Translations under genes and position numbers: made by a program
Notes under the pieces: model-generated
Told to the model about the DNA's origin: nothing
The model's database searches: none
Seen by the model: the letters and a program-made list of their open reading frames with translations, nothing else
Shown here: positions 35,255 to 46,257 of the stretch, in pieces
Numbering within the stretch: position 1 is the first letter of the stretch
How the letters are laid out: each line of letters begins with the position of its first letter
NCBI RefSeq assembly: GCF_002575655.3
Contig: NC_053040.3
Coordinates: 362,140,267 to 362,204,266, forward strand
Direction: 5' to 3'
Origin: Aegilops tauschii subsp. strangulata
Taxonomy: Eukaryota > Streptophyta > Magnoliopsida > Poales > Poaceae
DNA: 64,000 nucleotides

Positions 35255-35587
35255 TCCTACAGAAGACTAAGTTGGTGATGATGCTGTGTCTGCCATCCAT
35301 CATTTCTGACCATTAGATCTACATCTAACGACTGTGAGGTAAGTTGTTGCCTTTTCTCACCAACATCCCACTTCTCTACCAATTTGCAGAAAAACCCATA
35401 ATTAGTATCTTAAAACCAATCACATCCCTCCCTCACCTCACCAAAACAACACAAGAAATATATTCTGATTGAAACATAATATATCTCTAGTGATATATGT
35501 ATATCAAAATGAGAGTGTTTTGTATCAAGTTTGTGAATAAGTATTATTCTAATTATGATCCGTTGCAACGCACGTGAACATTGCTAG
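35255..35587 (+). mobile_element. Helitron-like non-autonomous element, copy 2
   Basis: It starts TCCTACAGAAGACTAAGTTG, colinear with copy 1 (shared AGTTGGTGATGATG and CCAT..TTTCTGACCATTAGAT-type words). It ends CCGTTGCAACGCACGTG...GCTAG with a degraded hairpin. It lies three bases after copy 1. A 27-bp direct repeat (GCTAGTATTTCCAACCATGC, 35,583 and 35,610) follows. Confidence 0.6.
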
Positions 35588-35817
35588 TATTTCCAACCAT
35601 GCAAAACAATGCTAGTATTTCCAACCATGCAATTTTTTCCCCTAGTATTCCATAGTTTTGAGTTTTCCATCAAGATATTAGTCACTCATGGTTGATATTT
35701 ACTTTCAATCACGTACACATATGCACTATATATCTAGCCTTGCTTATTGGCTTCCAAAGCTTAACTTTCACTCCTACTTACAATATGTAGAGTATTTAAC
35801 AAAAAACTACCACTTTC

Positions 35818-36652
35818 AACCAGCCCTAGGAAGAAACTATTGTACAAAAAATAGCAAAAACATACCCAAAATTTCTTAATCCGCACAAAAAACTACTACC
35901 TAGTGCCGATTAGGCTCGTTTAAACCTGTTTATGACAGGGTTGGCCCACACGTCCATGCTGACAAGGCAGCTTAAACCAACACATTTTGTTTGACCGTTG
36001 ACACGAGGGACCCACATCTAACCTTCTATCCTGTTATTCCCCCTCAAATCATTATTTTTCCTGAACATTTCTTCAAACAGTACTGATGCGTGTTCGTCGG
36101 TGGCGCCGGTGATGAGCGAGTTGGTCGTCGCTCCGCCGGACGGGCCGGATGCCGCGCTGGCCTCCGCATGGGTTGGCAGGCTAGCCCGAGCGTGACTCAC
36201 GAGCGAGCAAGCCGCCGCGCTGGCCTTCGCTCGAGCTAGATGGCTGGCCTTAGCGTGGTGCACGCCAGCAAGCCACCGCGCTGCCGTGCTAATCTAGCTA
36301 GCAAACCTTGCAGACAAGCAGCTGGACAGAGCTATCTTGGCTAGCCAGCGGCCGCGAGCACCGGACGGAGCTGGCATCCGGGCTGCCGCAAGATGGGCTC
36401 CGCACCGCCAGCGGTTTTGACCCCGCCTTCTGCCGGCGGCGGTAGCTGCGTCCCATGGCCAAGGACGACTAGGTGGACGGGCCAGAGGTAGGAAGTCACT
36501 CGGGGATTTTTGTGCAGACTGACATGTAGGTCCCACAAGTCATAACGCCAAACTTGCTGGTCGAATAGAAGGCGTTAACTTAAGGGGCGACATGGGTTGA
36601 AACATGCCTATAATGGCACTTTTAGAGTAGTCATTTCTTGGTAGGGCTGGTT
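35818..36652. mobile_element. Possible DNA transposon with imperfect inverted ends
   Basis: Left AACCAGCCCTAGGAAGAAAC pairs with the reverse complement of right ATTTCTTGGTAGGGCTGGTT (about 26 bp with several mismatches). I could not find a convincing target duplication. The interior includes a GC-rich block (36,090-36,480) with degenerate repeats and no recognisable protein. The superfamily is not assigned. Confidence 0.4.
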
Positions 36653-36657
36653 GGTAA

Positions 36658-36775
36658 GGGCATGTACAATGGTTGATAAGGTAGTCCTATCTTAAGTCTG
36701 CCACGTATGCAAGTGGTAGTAGTTTCTTGGCATTATTAGTGGTTTCTTGTAAGGAACATTGTACTAATAGCGACA
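36658..36775. mobile_element. Probable MITE (GGGCATGTACAATGG type), degenerate
   Basis: The left end GGGCATGTACAATGGTTGAT faces a right end AAGGAACATTGTACTAAT, giving an inverted pair around GTACAATG. GGGCATGTACAATGG is a common grass MITE end (recalled). Confidence 0.45.
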
Positions 36776-37267
36776 AAAGGCGATTCTAGGTTGCGTTGTA
36801 CTCCAACGAGTACTACTAGTGGCCGCGGGAGTGTATACCTCGTTTTGTGGGTTCGATCCCGGCCGAACGCACGACGGCCTTTTTTTTAAATAGTAACTTT
36901 GCTACGAGCCAATATTGTACACGAGTAGTTTGAGTTTTGAAGTCGAACGGACGTGCCGCACCACAATCATGGTGCACTGGATAGCCTAGCCACGTGAACG
37001 GGTTTTCCTTTCCATCATCTCATGGCTCGCGTGCTCGTCCTAGCAGCACCTCGCTTGCAGCTTCCTCGTCAGCTAGTAGCATATTTAAACTAGCGCCTCC
37101 CAATTAAGCCCGAGGAGCCAGAAAAGCCTGGCGCGGCATTGGGAACTGTGCAGTATGGCTCTGTACGTAAGGTGCTACTAGTACTGTACTACTCTGTAGC
37201 TTGTGGCGTTGCACGCATGGACTTCACTCCATTATCGACTCTATAAAAGAAATTCCTCTTGACGTGT

Positions 37268-37470
37268 TTTTTTTTGAAACGGAGGCAAAAGCTTTGCCTC
37301 ATCTCATTCATAAAGAAGGAACTACTAACAAAGTTCGACGAGATCCATTACACCTCCACAAATGGAAGCGAAAAGCCTAGTCTCGCTTTATCAAATAACT
37401 CAAATGTTCTGCCCCCGCAGTAACCATCGCTGATAAACAGGCTGCTAGTGTGTGCGTTAGAGGAGCGGCT
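37268..37470 (-). mobile_element. LINE 3' tail fragment
   Basis: On the plus strand a T9 run is followed by GAAACGGAGGCAAAAGCTTT. The reverse is the GCCTCCGTTTC plus poly(A) tail typical of grass LINEs (recalled). Only the 3' end is present, as expected for a 5'-truncated insertion. Confidence 0.6.
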
Positions 37471-37830
37471 GAGTAGGCCAGCTACGCGCTTGAATAGAGA
37501 ACCGAGAGTACCCACTACGCAGGTTTACTTTCCCTGCATTGATAGTACAGTGATGGTTCTAGAGAACAGTAGTACCCTCCACTTCCAACTATAGCTCCTT
37601 GGCCCTGAGATTCAAGAGTTCAAAACTGGTGCACTATACTAGAAGTACAGTACATCACACTACTAGTTGAGAAAGTAGTGCTAGTACTGCTACAGTACGA
37701 ATACTTAGTAAATAATAGCCTCACCCCTTCGCTACAGTTGGAAGGGATGAGGCCCTGCGGTTACTATGCTCTTATCTCCTCCTCGCCAGTTCCCCTCCCC
37801 TCGAAGAGAAGGCAGTTCATTGCTGCTCCC

Positions 37831-38895
37831 ATGGATTCGCCAGGCGGTTCTCCTCCTCGTCGGGGTTGGGAGACCTTGGACGGCGATCCTCTGGGAGAAA
37901 TCGCACGCCGCTCCGACGTCCTCACCGCCGCAAGACTCGGTGCTTCCTGCACCAACCTTTTCAAGACGGTGCTTAAACAGGCTTGGGAAAAGGCCATGCT
38001 TGTTTGTCTTCCATGCGTCCTCGAGGAGAAGGTTCTTCTATGGGACAATCCTTCGAACAGTCCACCGCTCCCTGGCCATGGTTGCACATTGACTCCGCTA
38101 GAGTTGCCGACGTTGAGAGGTAGTCGGATTTTGTTTGATGAGCAGGTCAGTCATGGATTTAATCATGTAGTACTTAGTTATTCCATTTCCATCCCGTAAT
38201 TTCTCCGCTGCCCACCGTCTTATATATAGGTCTGGGTCGGTGCCAACAAAGATTGGCTTGCATACCTCCGGCCGGATACCACCATCATTTTGCACAACAT
38301 CCACAGCAGTGCGGCCGTTCCCGTAGACCCCTTCTCCACCATTGGGATCGGCCTTCCGGACTGGCTGGGCTTGAATACGTATGATGACGCTTACATGAGA
38401 TTGAAGAAGATAGCAATTGCGGACCCGCCGACAAAGCGATGCCGCTACGATGATTACTATCTCATCGCGGTGTTCGATATAAGGATTTCCATCAATGCAA
38501 GAGGCAGTAATGGCAGAGGTTGGCGCATGTTGGCCGCGATAGATTTGTACCCCTAAACATTCGAAGACGCCGTGCACCATCTAGGCCGCATCTTCGCGGT
38601 GACGTGCCAGGGAACTTGTTTCATCTGGTTGCCATCCTACAGTGAGGGAGATTACAAACGGAATGCACAAAGCTAGAAACCATCAATTGCATCCCTAACG
38701 GTACTCCATTATTTTGACGGAACTAGTCATCCCCCAATCAAAATAAGATCGCCGATCCTGGATGTGCATTCGCATCCGCGATTCGGTCTAACCTGGAACC
38801 TTGTAGCTGACTTTGGCATTTTGGGATCAACTATCTTAGCAGTCGTTACCCATGGTACCACTGATGTGCAACATCGGACCGTCACCTTCATTTAA
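37831..38895 (+). pseudogene. F-box / DUF295-like protein gene carried in the outer CACTA
   Basis: The start ATG at 37,831 opens MDSPGGSPPRRGWETLDGDP, followed by an F-box-like segment (LGEIARRSDVLTAARLGASC). Exon 1 ends at 38,145 (GAGCAG|GTCAGT). An 84-bp intron ends in ATAG at 38,229, and exon 2 resumes in frame with VWVGANKDWLAYLRPDTTI. ITIGIGLP-type and RCRYDDYYLIAVFD blocks resemble the DUF295 domain of grass F-box proteins. TAA at 38,554-38,556 cuts it, but the same frame continues with TFEDAVHHLGRIFAVTCQGT, a second stop (about 38,674) and a terminal stop at 38,895. Such proteins recruit substrates to SCF ubiquitin ligases. This copy is broken by two stops. Confidence 0.7.
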
Positions 38896-39029
38896 TCTTC
38901 TTCTCTCAGTGGTCGCATGCACACATAATTATGCCCGGGTCAATGTGTTGTAGTAGAGGCGCACACGTGTCGTAGTAGAGGCGCGCACGTAGCATCTACA
39001 CGTACGTACAACGACCAGGGTGCAAGAAA

Positions 39030-39382
39030 GAAAATATGGCCATGTACGTACATACAGGCGGGGTCTCGAACGCCTACTCGCGCATACGTATGGCGAGGGC
39101 TCGTGTACATGGCTGGGTCGAAACGGAGAAACTCCATCATCGTCGTGTTCATGGGGAGGCAACGGAATGCATCGTGTTCATCGGGAGGCAACGGAACGCG
39201 TGCTGTTCATTGGGAGCCAACCGGCTTGGACGGAACAGCCGATGGAAACGAGGCCTGGCGTACCGCAGAACGGAGGAAACGGCCTTGTGTTCGACCGGCC
39301 ACGGTTGAAACAGATCATGTTCATCGGGAGGAGTCTGGCGTACCACAAAACGGAGGAAACAGACTTCTGTTGAACCTCCTAC
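39030..39382 (+). repeat. Outer CACTA repeat array, left of inner CACTA
   Basis: Repeated words GTTCATCGGGAGG.., GGCGTACCGCA.AACGGAGGAAAC and CGACCGGCCACGGT-like occur several times. The same words resume at 46,591-46,735, so the inner CACTA inserted into this array. Confidence 0.8.
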
Positions 39383-39392
39383 CACTACCGGA

Positions 39393-39680
39393 ATCAGCTT
39401 CTTTGCCGTCCGCCATGGCGGACGACAAAGGCATAGATCACGGATGGCAAACTTCTTTGCCGTCCGCTAGCGGACGGCAAACTGTCCGGATGAACACATG
39501 CCAGCAAAGGCCTTCTTTGTCGTCCGCTTCTTAGAAACGGACGGCAAAGGATTACGTCGTCCGCCATCGGAGGCCAGCAAACGGCAAAGACAGCGGACGA
39601 CAGTGCGGTGGCGTGAGGGCCGTTAGGGGGTTAACGGCGCTCTTTGCCGTCTGCCAGCGGACGGCAAAGAGTCTATATAT
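39393..39680. repeat. Left subterminal repeats of inner CACTA
   Basis: About ten copies of TTTGCCGTCCGC / GCGGACGGCAAA, many as facing pairs (for example TTTGCCGTCCGCTAGCGGAC at 39,452). The mirrored array is at 46,258-46,570. Likely transposase binding sites. Confidence 0.88.
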
Positions 39681-40409
39681 CCCCTATTTTTATTTAAATC
39701 ACATTAATTAGACATGGTTTCACACACAGATATACATGCATACATATCCAACATATCCAACAACATATTTCATCCAATCCAACAACATATTTCATCCAAT
39801 CCAACAACATAGTTCAACAAAGTCCAACATATCCATATATACATAACCAGAAACAAGTTTCCAACAACATATCCATATAGACATACATATCCAAACAAGT
39901 TTTCATAAACAACAAGGAAGCACCAGAAGAATGGTACACTCCATGAATCCAAGCTTCCTCATGTAAAGCAAATCTGCAAATTGGGAAAGATGAAACTTAG
40001 AAGAAGAAGAAGACTAGTTAGAAGAAGAAGAAGAAGAAGATTTTTTTCTTCTCTTTCTTTTTCTCCTCTCCTCTTATTTATCTTCTTCTTCTTCTAACTA
40101 AGGTAGGTAAAAATTTCATTTTATTGCTAAGCTAGGTAAAAATGCTAAGTGTAGGTCATTTTGAAGGTAAGGTAGGTAAATAGGTCATTTTGGAGCTTAG
40201 TAAGGTTATTATGTCATTTTTTAGGAAAATAAGCTAAGTCTATATCATTTTGGAGCTAACAAAGATTATCATGCCATTTTTTACCTAAGTATGCTAAGTA
40301 TGTCATAAATGAACTGAATAAGCTAAGTATAGCTTATTTTTTATCTAACTTAGGTAATTATGCCATTTAGGAGGAAAATAAGCTAAGTATCCATCTGTAA
40401 AGCAAAACA
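39681..40409. other. AT-rich spacer with (GAA)/(TTC) runs and TAAGCTAAG-like repeats
   Basis: No gene. ACAACATATCCATAT-like words repeat at 39,740-39,900. (AAG)n at about 40,000-40,040 faces (TTC)n at 40,080-40,098. Words like AGGTAGGTAAA and TTATGTCATTTT recur to 40,390. This is 3' non-coding sequence of the transposase gene or element spacer. Confidence 0.65.
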
Positions 40410-40824
40410 CTAGAGAAAACTTACCCTCATCACAACAAATGTGATGAAGATCGCAACTAAGGTAACAATTGATCCAACGGCATAATGATACCAAGCCTCA
40501 TTATCAATGGCATATTTTCTAATCTTCTTAAGCTTCAGGCACATTGCATCCATCTTCAAGCGCATTGCATTCATCTTCATCTTGTGATCATCGATGACAT
40601 CGGCAACATACAACTCCAATGTCATCTTCTCTTCTTCAATTCTTTTAATTTTTTCTTTCAAATACTCATTTTATTTTTCAACTAAATTTAACTTCTCGAC
40701 AAGAGGGTCTGTTTCAAATTCCGGTTCACATACCTCCTAGATTAAAATATCTCTATGTCAACTTGATGGCCACAATCATACAAATAACTATATAAATCAA
40801 GAACAACATAAAAAATTTGAATAC

Positions 40825-43800
40825 CTAATAATCATTATCGGTAATGATGTGCTCGTTATCATCATTAATAAAAGCATCATCATCATCATCACTATCGGTA
40901 ATGACGTGCTCATCATCATCATTAATAAATGCATCATCATGTGGAAGGCCACCTTTACGTAATCGTTCAAGCATTGACAGGTCATCTGCAGCAGTAACTT
41001 CTTCTTCTCCTGGCTCTTCTTGTTCCGGCTCAGGGGTGAAGTCGGATTCACTATCGTTGTCTACTTCAATGTTCTGGGGTGGAGTAGAGCGATTCTTGAA
41101 ACGTTTTTTTGGAAAGACGTGTTTCTTGGAAGAATTCTCCTTCGTCATATGTGTCTTGGTTAATGTGGGGTTCATAATCCTTTTCATTGGGGGGAGGTGG
41201 TCTAACACGTGGCGGCACTTCATAAACGACGTCCCAACCACTGAGATTTGGATCACTTTGACAGGCCCATGGTAGATAGAAAACTTGGGTTGCCTATTGA
41301 GCCGTAATATAGACATCGGGAACATCCAAATGGGTGCTTTGTTTGATTTCGACTAGCCCTATATGTTCATGAGTCCTTCTAGTCTCCCTCGGCTGGAACC
41401 AATAACATCTGAAGACTACGACATTTGGTGGGTTTTCACCATAGAATTCAAGTTCATAAATTGCTTCAACTCTTCCATAATACTCGATACCTCCTTCACC
41501 GATAGCAGAGACACAACAATTTTTAGACTTTCGGTCGGCCATAGATAGCTCTTTGCCATAGGTACGAAAGAGATACCCGCTGATGTTGTATTTGTCAAAT
41601 GAACGGACCTTATAGTCAAAACCATTAGCTACTTGTCTCAATTTGGCATCCATAATCTCTGAATTAGCCTACAAGTTTAACACAAAAGGATTGTTGCATT
41701 AGTCGCAAACTAGCCAAAGAAAAGAAAGGGTCTAATGGAAATTACCATTTTTTGAACCAAGAGATGAAACCGGGATATTCGGCTCCTTGTTTTGCCAGAA
41801 GCTCATACTCTTCGACGGAATCCTTTTGGATCACCGCTCTATACGAGAATATGGTGACGTATCAACTGCATCAAATATCCAGGAATAAGAGAAGTTCAAA
41901 TGAATTAGAAGTTGCGAAACAATGTACCGAGATCTTACTCGATGTACGGCCGCACTTCTGTTAGGTTGTTGAAGAGATACAGCAAAATGGTCCGCCATTC
42001 TTCAACATCCAACCTTACTGGTTTCCAACCACTGGCTGGTGCGAGATTCCCTTTGAATAGGCTGAGGTTGGATTGACCCTTTTGAGGTTCGTCAGCATTG
42101 TACCGAGGCTTCAGATTATGCAAATGACGATTTCTGGCTTCGTAGTGTGCTGTCACGAAGTTTGCCGCCTCCTCAATGATGAGTGCCTCCGCCATCGATG
42201 CTTCTATTCTACGTTTATTTTTACATTTTGCTCGAAGCGTCTTCTGCATCCTCTCAGTTGAGTAGCACCAACGATTTTGCACGCCCCCCCCCCAATCGTG
42301 CCTTGGTCGGGAGATGCAAAATCAAGTGTTGCATTGGATTAAAGAAGCTTGGCGGAAAGATCTTCTCTAACTTGCAGATCAACTTCGACGCCAACTGTTC
42401 CATTTCTTCTAGGAGGCCAGGCGATAGTTCTTTCGCACAAAGAACACGGAAGAAATAGCTCAGCTCTGCCAGTACTAGCCATTCATCCTCAGGGATGAAG
42501 CCATGCAACATCACCGGCATTATCCGCCCAATCCATATGTGCCAATCATGACTTTTTAGACCAAATATTTTCAATTTTTCAAGACTCGCTCCCCTCTTTA
42601 GATTTGCTGCATACCCATCGGGGAACATCAACTGCATTTTCACCCACAAAATAATTTCCTTCATAGCTGGCCTTCCAAGATTGAACCATGCCTTTGGCTT
42701 CGTCCAGTTCCCCTTTCCTTTTGGTTCTTTGATGTTTTGTAACAGTCTATCACATAGCTCCTCCTGATCGACTCTAGCCTTAGTATTATCCTTTGATTTC
42801 CCCTCTATGCTGAACAATGTACCAAATGGCTTCGGCGATATTCTTTTCATTGTGCATCACGTCGATGTTGTGTGGGCAAAGGAGGTCTTTGAAGTAAGGC
42901 AGGTCCCAGAAGCATGTCTTGTGAGTCCAGGTGTGTTCCTTATTATACCCCTTGAAATACCCTGGACGCTCTGGATCTGGCTCGAGAGCGTTTAACTGAT
43001 CTAGGGTCTGTTGGCCTGTCAACGCAGGTGGTGCAGAGTGTTTGACAACTCTACCTTTGATGAAGTTCTTCTTGTCTTTCCTGAACTTATGGCCAGGATG
43101 TAGAAACGGTCTATGCAAGTCGAAGCAACTATACTTGTGTCCTGCCGTCAGCCAACGAAACTCAAGAGCTCCCTTGCATGTGGGGCGCGGGAACCTTCCA
43201 TGCACACACCAGCCAATGAATATCGCATACACCGGCAAGTCATGCATTGAGTACATGTACCAGGCATGCATTATGAAGTTCTGTTTGCTAAGGCGTCGTA
43301 TGTCTTGAACCCATTATGCAAAGCTTCTTGCAATTCGTCCTTAAGTGGCTGCATGTACACATTCATATTCTTCCTCGGATAGTTGGGCCCTGGAATTATC
43401 AACGTCAGGAAAATGTTCTTTCTTTGCATAATCTGCCCGGGGGGAGATTGAGTGGAATGACAAACACGGGCCAACAGCTGTATTGGGTTGCCATCTGACC
43501 AAACACACTGAACCCATCTGTGCTGACGGCGACTCGAGGATGCCTTGGATCTGCCTTTTTTCCTTATGTAAAGCATCAAAGCGCTTCCACACTTCACCAT
43601 CCGATGTGTGCACCATCATGACATTCCCATCTGCATCTTGTTCGGTTCTTTTGCCTGTTTTGTGCCATGTCATCTGTCTGGCCGTCTCTTCGACCATGAA
43701 AAGACGTTGAAGTCTTGGTACGATTGACATATACCGAAGAACATTAACGGGTATTTTGGTCTGCGTCTTCTCACCCATACCATTGTCTACCACAACATAC

Positions 43801-44462
43801 CTGGAAGAATTGCAAATGGGACAATAGTTCAAGTCCTCATACTGAAGCCTAAATAAGACACATCCTTTCTCACAGGCATGTATCTTCTCATAGGGCATCT
43901 TAAGAGCACGGAGGATTTTGTCTGACTGGTACAGGTTTGGAGGTAGCACATGGCCTTTGGGTAGAAATCGTCCGAATACTGTCACCATCGCGCCGTAGCA
44001 TTCTCTGCCCAAGTTGAATTGAGCCTTCAGAGCCATTATTTGTGAGATGGCATCCAGCTGACAAAGCTCAGTGTGCTCGTGGAGAGGATGTTTTGAGGAC
44101 TCCAACATTTCAGTGAAGGCCTTTGCAGATTCCTCCATCTCCTCGTCCGAGTCCCGAGCATCGTCAAAGTCTTGCACCATGTCTGCGGTCCCGGCATCAT
44201 GCTCGTCGGTGCGACGACGAACCACCTCGGCTCTGGCACATTGGGCAGACCCACCAGGCGTAAAACCAAACTTCTACAGGTCTTTACTCATTTCAAGCTC
44301 GTCCCTCTTTTTATAGTTGTCGCAACGGGCACAGGGGCAACAGCTTAATTCCTGGCCATTTGGAAATGTGGCTCTAACAAACCCCTTGGTTTTTGTTAGC
44401 CATTCCTCAGTCCAAACTTTCTGACTAGTGTAACCGATGTACATCCATGCACGATCACTCAT
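40825..44462 (-). pseudogene. tnp2-like: TNP2-type CACTA transposase, degenerate
   Basis: N-terminal transposase-associated domain at 44,462-44,274 (WMYIGYTSQKVWTEEW, then CPCARCDNYKKR), cut by TAG at 44,274-44,276 where the frame otherwise continues (KFGFTPGG). The Transposase_21 region spans 44,225-42,786: CGLFRLQYEDLNYCPICNSSRY-like zinc region, MYSMHDLPVYAIFIGWCVHG, and NIDVMHNEKNIAEAIW. DUF4218 follows (42,850-41,935; ISPKPFG..., then QNRWCYSTERMQKTLRAKCK), and DUF4216 (41,653-41,294; FYGENPPNVVVFRCYWFQP). Frameshifts near 43,500 and at a C10 run (about 42,286), and a TAG at 41,294, break it. An acidic tail with two DDEH repeats ends at 40,825. Confidence 0.92.
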
Positions 44463-44595
44463 ATCGACTTCCTACTGGACACACAAGAAATATATACATA
44501 ATTAAGCAAACCATATCCATCAGTTAATGGAGTTTGTCAGTTTTATTAAGTCCATGCAACCTACACGCTAATAGGTAAAGATAGGTCCTAATCCC

Positions 44596-44814
44596 ACCCG
44601 ACTATGTGTAGATTGGGTTTGTTTTCCCATGCTCTGCTCCGGATCCGACGCAAAATTTCGGCAGCACCTCCCCGCTGTTCTCCTGATACACGTCTCGGCA
44701 ATAAGCAGAGAGGATGTGTACCCGGAGAACAACAGGGAGGCACTGACGAAATTCTGCATTGGATTCGGAGCAGAGCATATGGGAAAACGAACCCAATCTA
44801 CACATACTCGGGCT
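44596..44814. repeat. Long inverted repeat 1 (about 105-bp arms)
   Basis: The left arm (TATGTGTAGATTGGGTTTGT...CATGCTCTGCTCC) and the right arm (reverse of GGAGCAGAGCATATGGGAAA...CCAATCTACACATA) pair with scattered mismatches around an axis near 44,705. Both strands therefore encode similar peptides (MCRLGLFSHALL and MCRLGSFSHMLC). It lies just upstream of the transposase start. Confidence 0.9.
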
Positions 44815-45150
44815 GTCCATGGATAACTTTGGACCATTCGAAAGAATCATGATTATAATAAGCAAATGCATGCATATTTATAGATGTAACCCTTTCGAAC
44901 GGGAGACGCATAGTGGTTACGCATACTGATGATTGACATCTATAGCTAGCAAGTTTCATCGGCACGAAGACCGGAACAGAGCAAATGAAGGGGGGAGGAG
45001 GAGATGTCATTTGTGCTCACCAACGAACGCAGGGGCAGAGCTCGTCGAACACCAGACCCTCGCAGCGACGAAATAACTGCACATTTAAATCGAAAGATGA
45101 ATAACATAGCAATTTTGTTTCTTCCGTTGACCTAACTAAAATTTTAAAAC

Positions 45151-45650
45151 AGGATGAGCGGGTTAGGGGGTCCTTGGCGTCGATGGAACCCTAAATAGCA
45201 AGTATCATCGGTGCGAGATACATGTGGCGCTTGGCGTTGAACACTAGATCCACATCCCACAAGTGAAGCCGGCCCCTGGCGTCCCGCAACAATAGTTCCG
45301 GTGGCCGATGACGGTCGAACACCTTGGCGAATTTGTCCGGCAGCCTCTGCGATGAGGATTAAAGCCAAGTTTTGAAATTTCAAACAACCAAACCGACTTG
45401 AGTCAGTTTGGGTGTTTCAAGTTTCAACACTTGCCTATTAATCGTCATCGCAGAGGCTGCCAGACAAATTTGCAATGGTGTTCGACCGCCATCGACGCCG
45501 AGAACAATTGCTTTGGGACGCCGGACGTCGGCGTCATTTGTGGGACATGGATGTAGTATTCGACACCGACGGCCACATGTATCTCGCACCGACGATACTT
45601 GCTATTTAGGGTTCCATCGACACCGAGGAACCCCTAACCCGCTCGTCCCC
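45151..45650. repeat. Long inverted repeat 2 (about 240-bp arms)
   Basis: The arms 45,151-45,390 and 45,405-45,650 are imperfect inverted copies. Left GAGCGGGTTAGGGGGTCCTT pairs with right AGGAACCCCTAACCCGCTC; both strands encode HVSRTDDTCYLGFH and IAEAA.QI..GVRP. The axis is near 45,398. I do not recognise the encoded peptide as any known protein. Confidence 0.9.
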
Positions 45651-45654
45651 GGGC

Positions 45655-46257
45655 GCCCTCTTTTTCCTTTCCTTCTTCTCTTCTTTTTATTTTTCTTCTT
45701 CTTCTTCTTTCTTCTTCTCCCTCCTCCTCTTCCTCCCTCCTCCTCCTCCTCCTTCTACTCTATTTCTTCTTCTAAACTAAAACTAATCTAAAATAAACTA
45801 AACTAAAGTAAACTAAAACTAAAACTAAACTGAAAATAAAACTAAACTAAAACAAAAACAAAAACAAAAACTAAACTAAAAGAAACTAAAAAACTAAACT
45901 AAAAAAAGGGGGGAAGAACAAACCTGCAGGGGATCGCCGGTGGAGGGCGAGGTCGGCCGGTGGGGCGGGGCGGCGCAGGGGCCGCGGGGAGGAGGGCGGC
46001 AGCGGGGTGGGGCGGCCCAGGGCCACGGGGAGGGGTCCGGCACCGGGGCGGCCCGACGTAGGCCTCTCCGGCGACGGGGCGCGGCGGGGCGACGGGGCGC
46101 GGGGGCGGGGGGAGGGCTGGACGGTGGCGGGGGCTGGGTCCGGGGGGCGGGGCTGGCGGGCTATGGCGGTAGAGCGGCGGGGGAGGAGAGAGGCGGGCGC
46201 GTGGGAGGGAGACAAAGAAAGAGAGAGAGAGAAGGAAGACGGCTTGACCCGTTAAGT
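45655..46257. other. Low-complexity and GC-rich promoter-side segment of inner CACTA
   Basis: (CTT)/(CCT) runs at 45,660-45,770 are followed by AACTAAACTAAA repeats (45,770-45,905), then a very GC-rich block (45,925-46,200) with open frames on both strands that look compositional. An (AGAG) run lies at 46,218-46,232. This would be the upstream region of the minus-strand transposase gene. Confidence 0.6.

Noticed and set aside
36838..36870. GGTTCGATCCCGG, like a tRNA B box (tRNA or SINE)
   Set aside because: No matching A box at the right distance, no foldable acceptor stem and no clear SINE ends.
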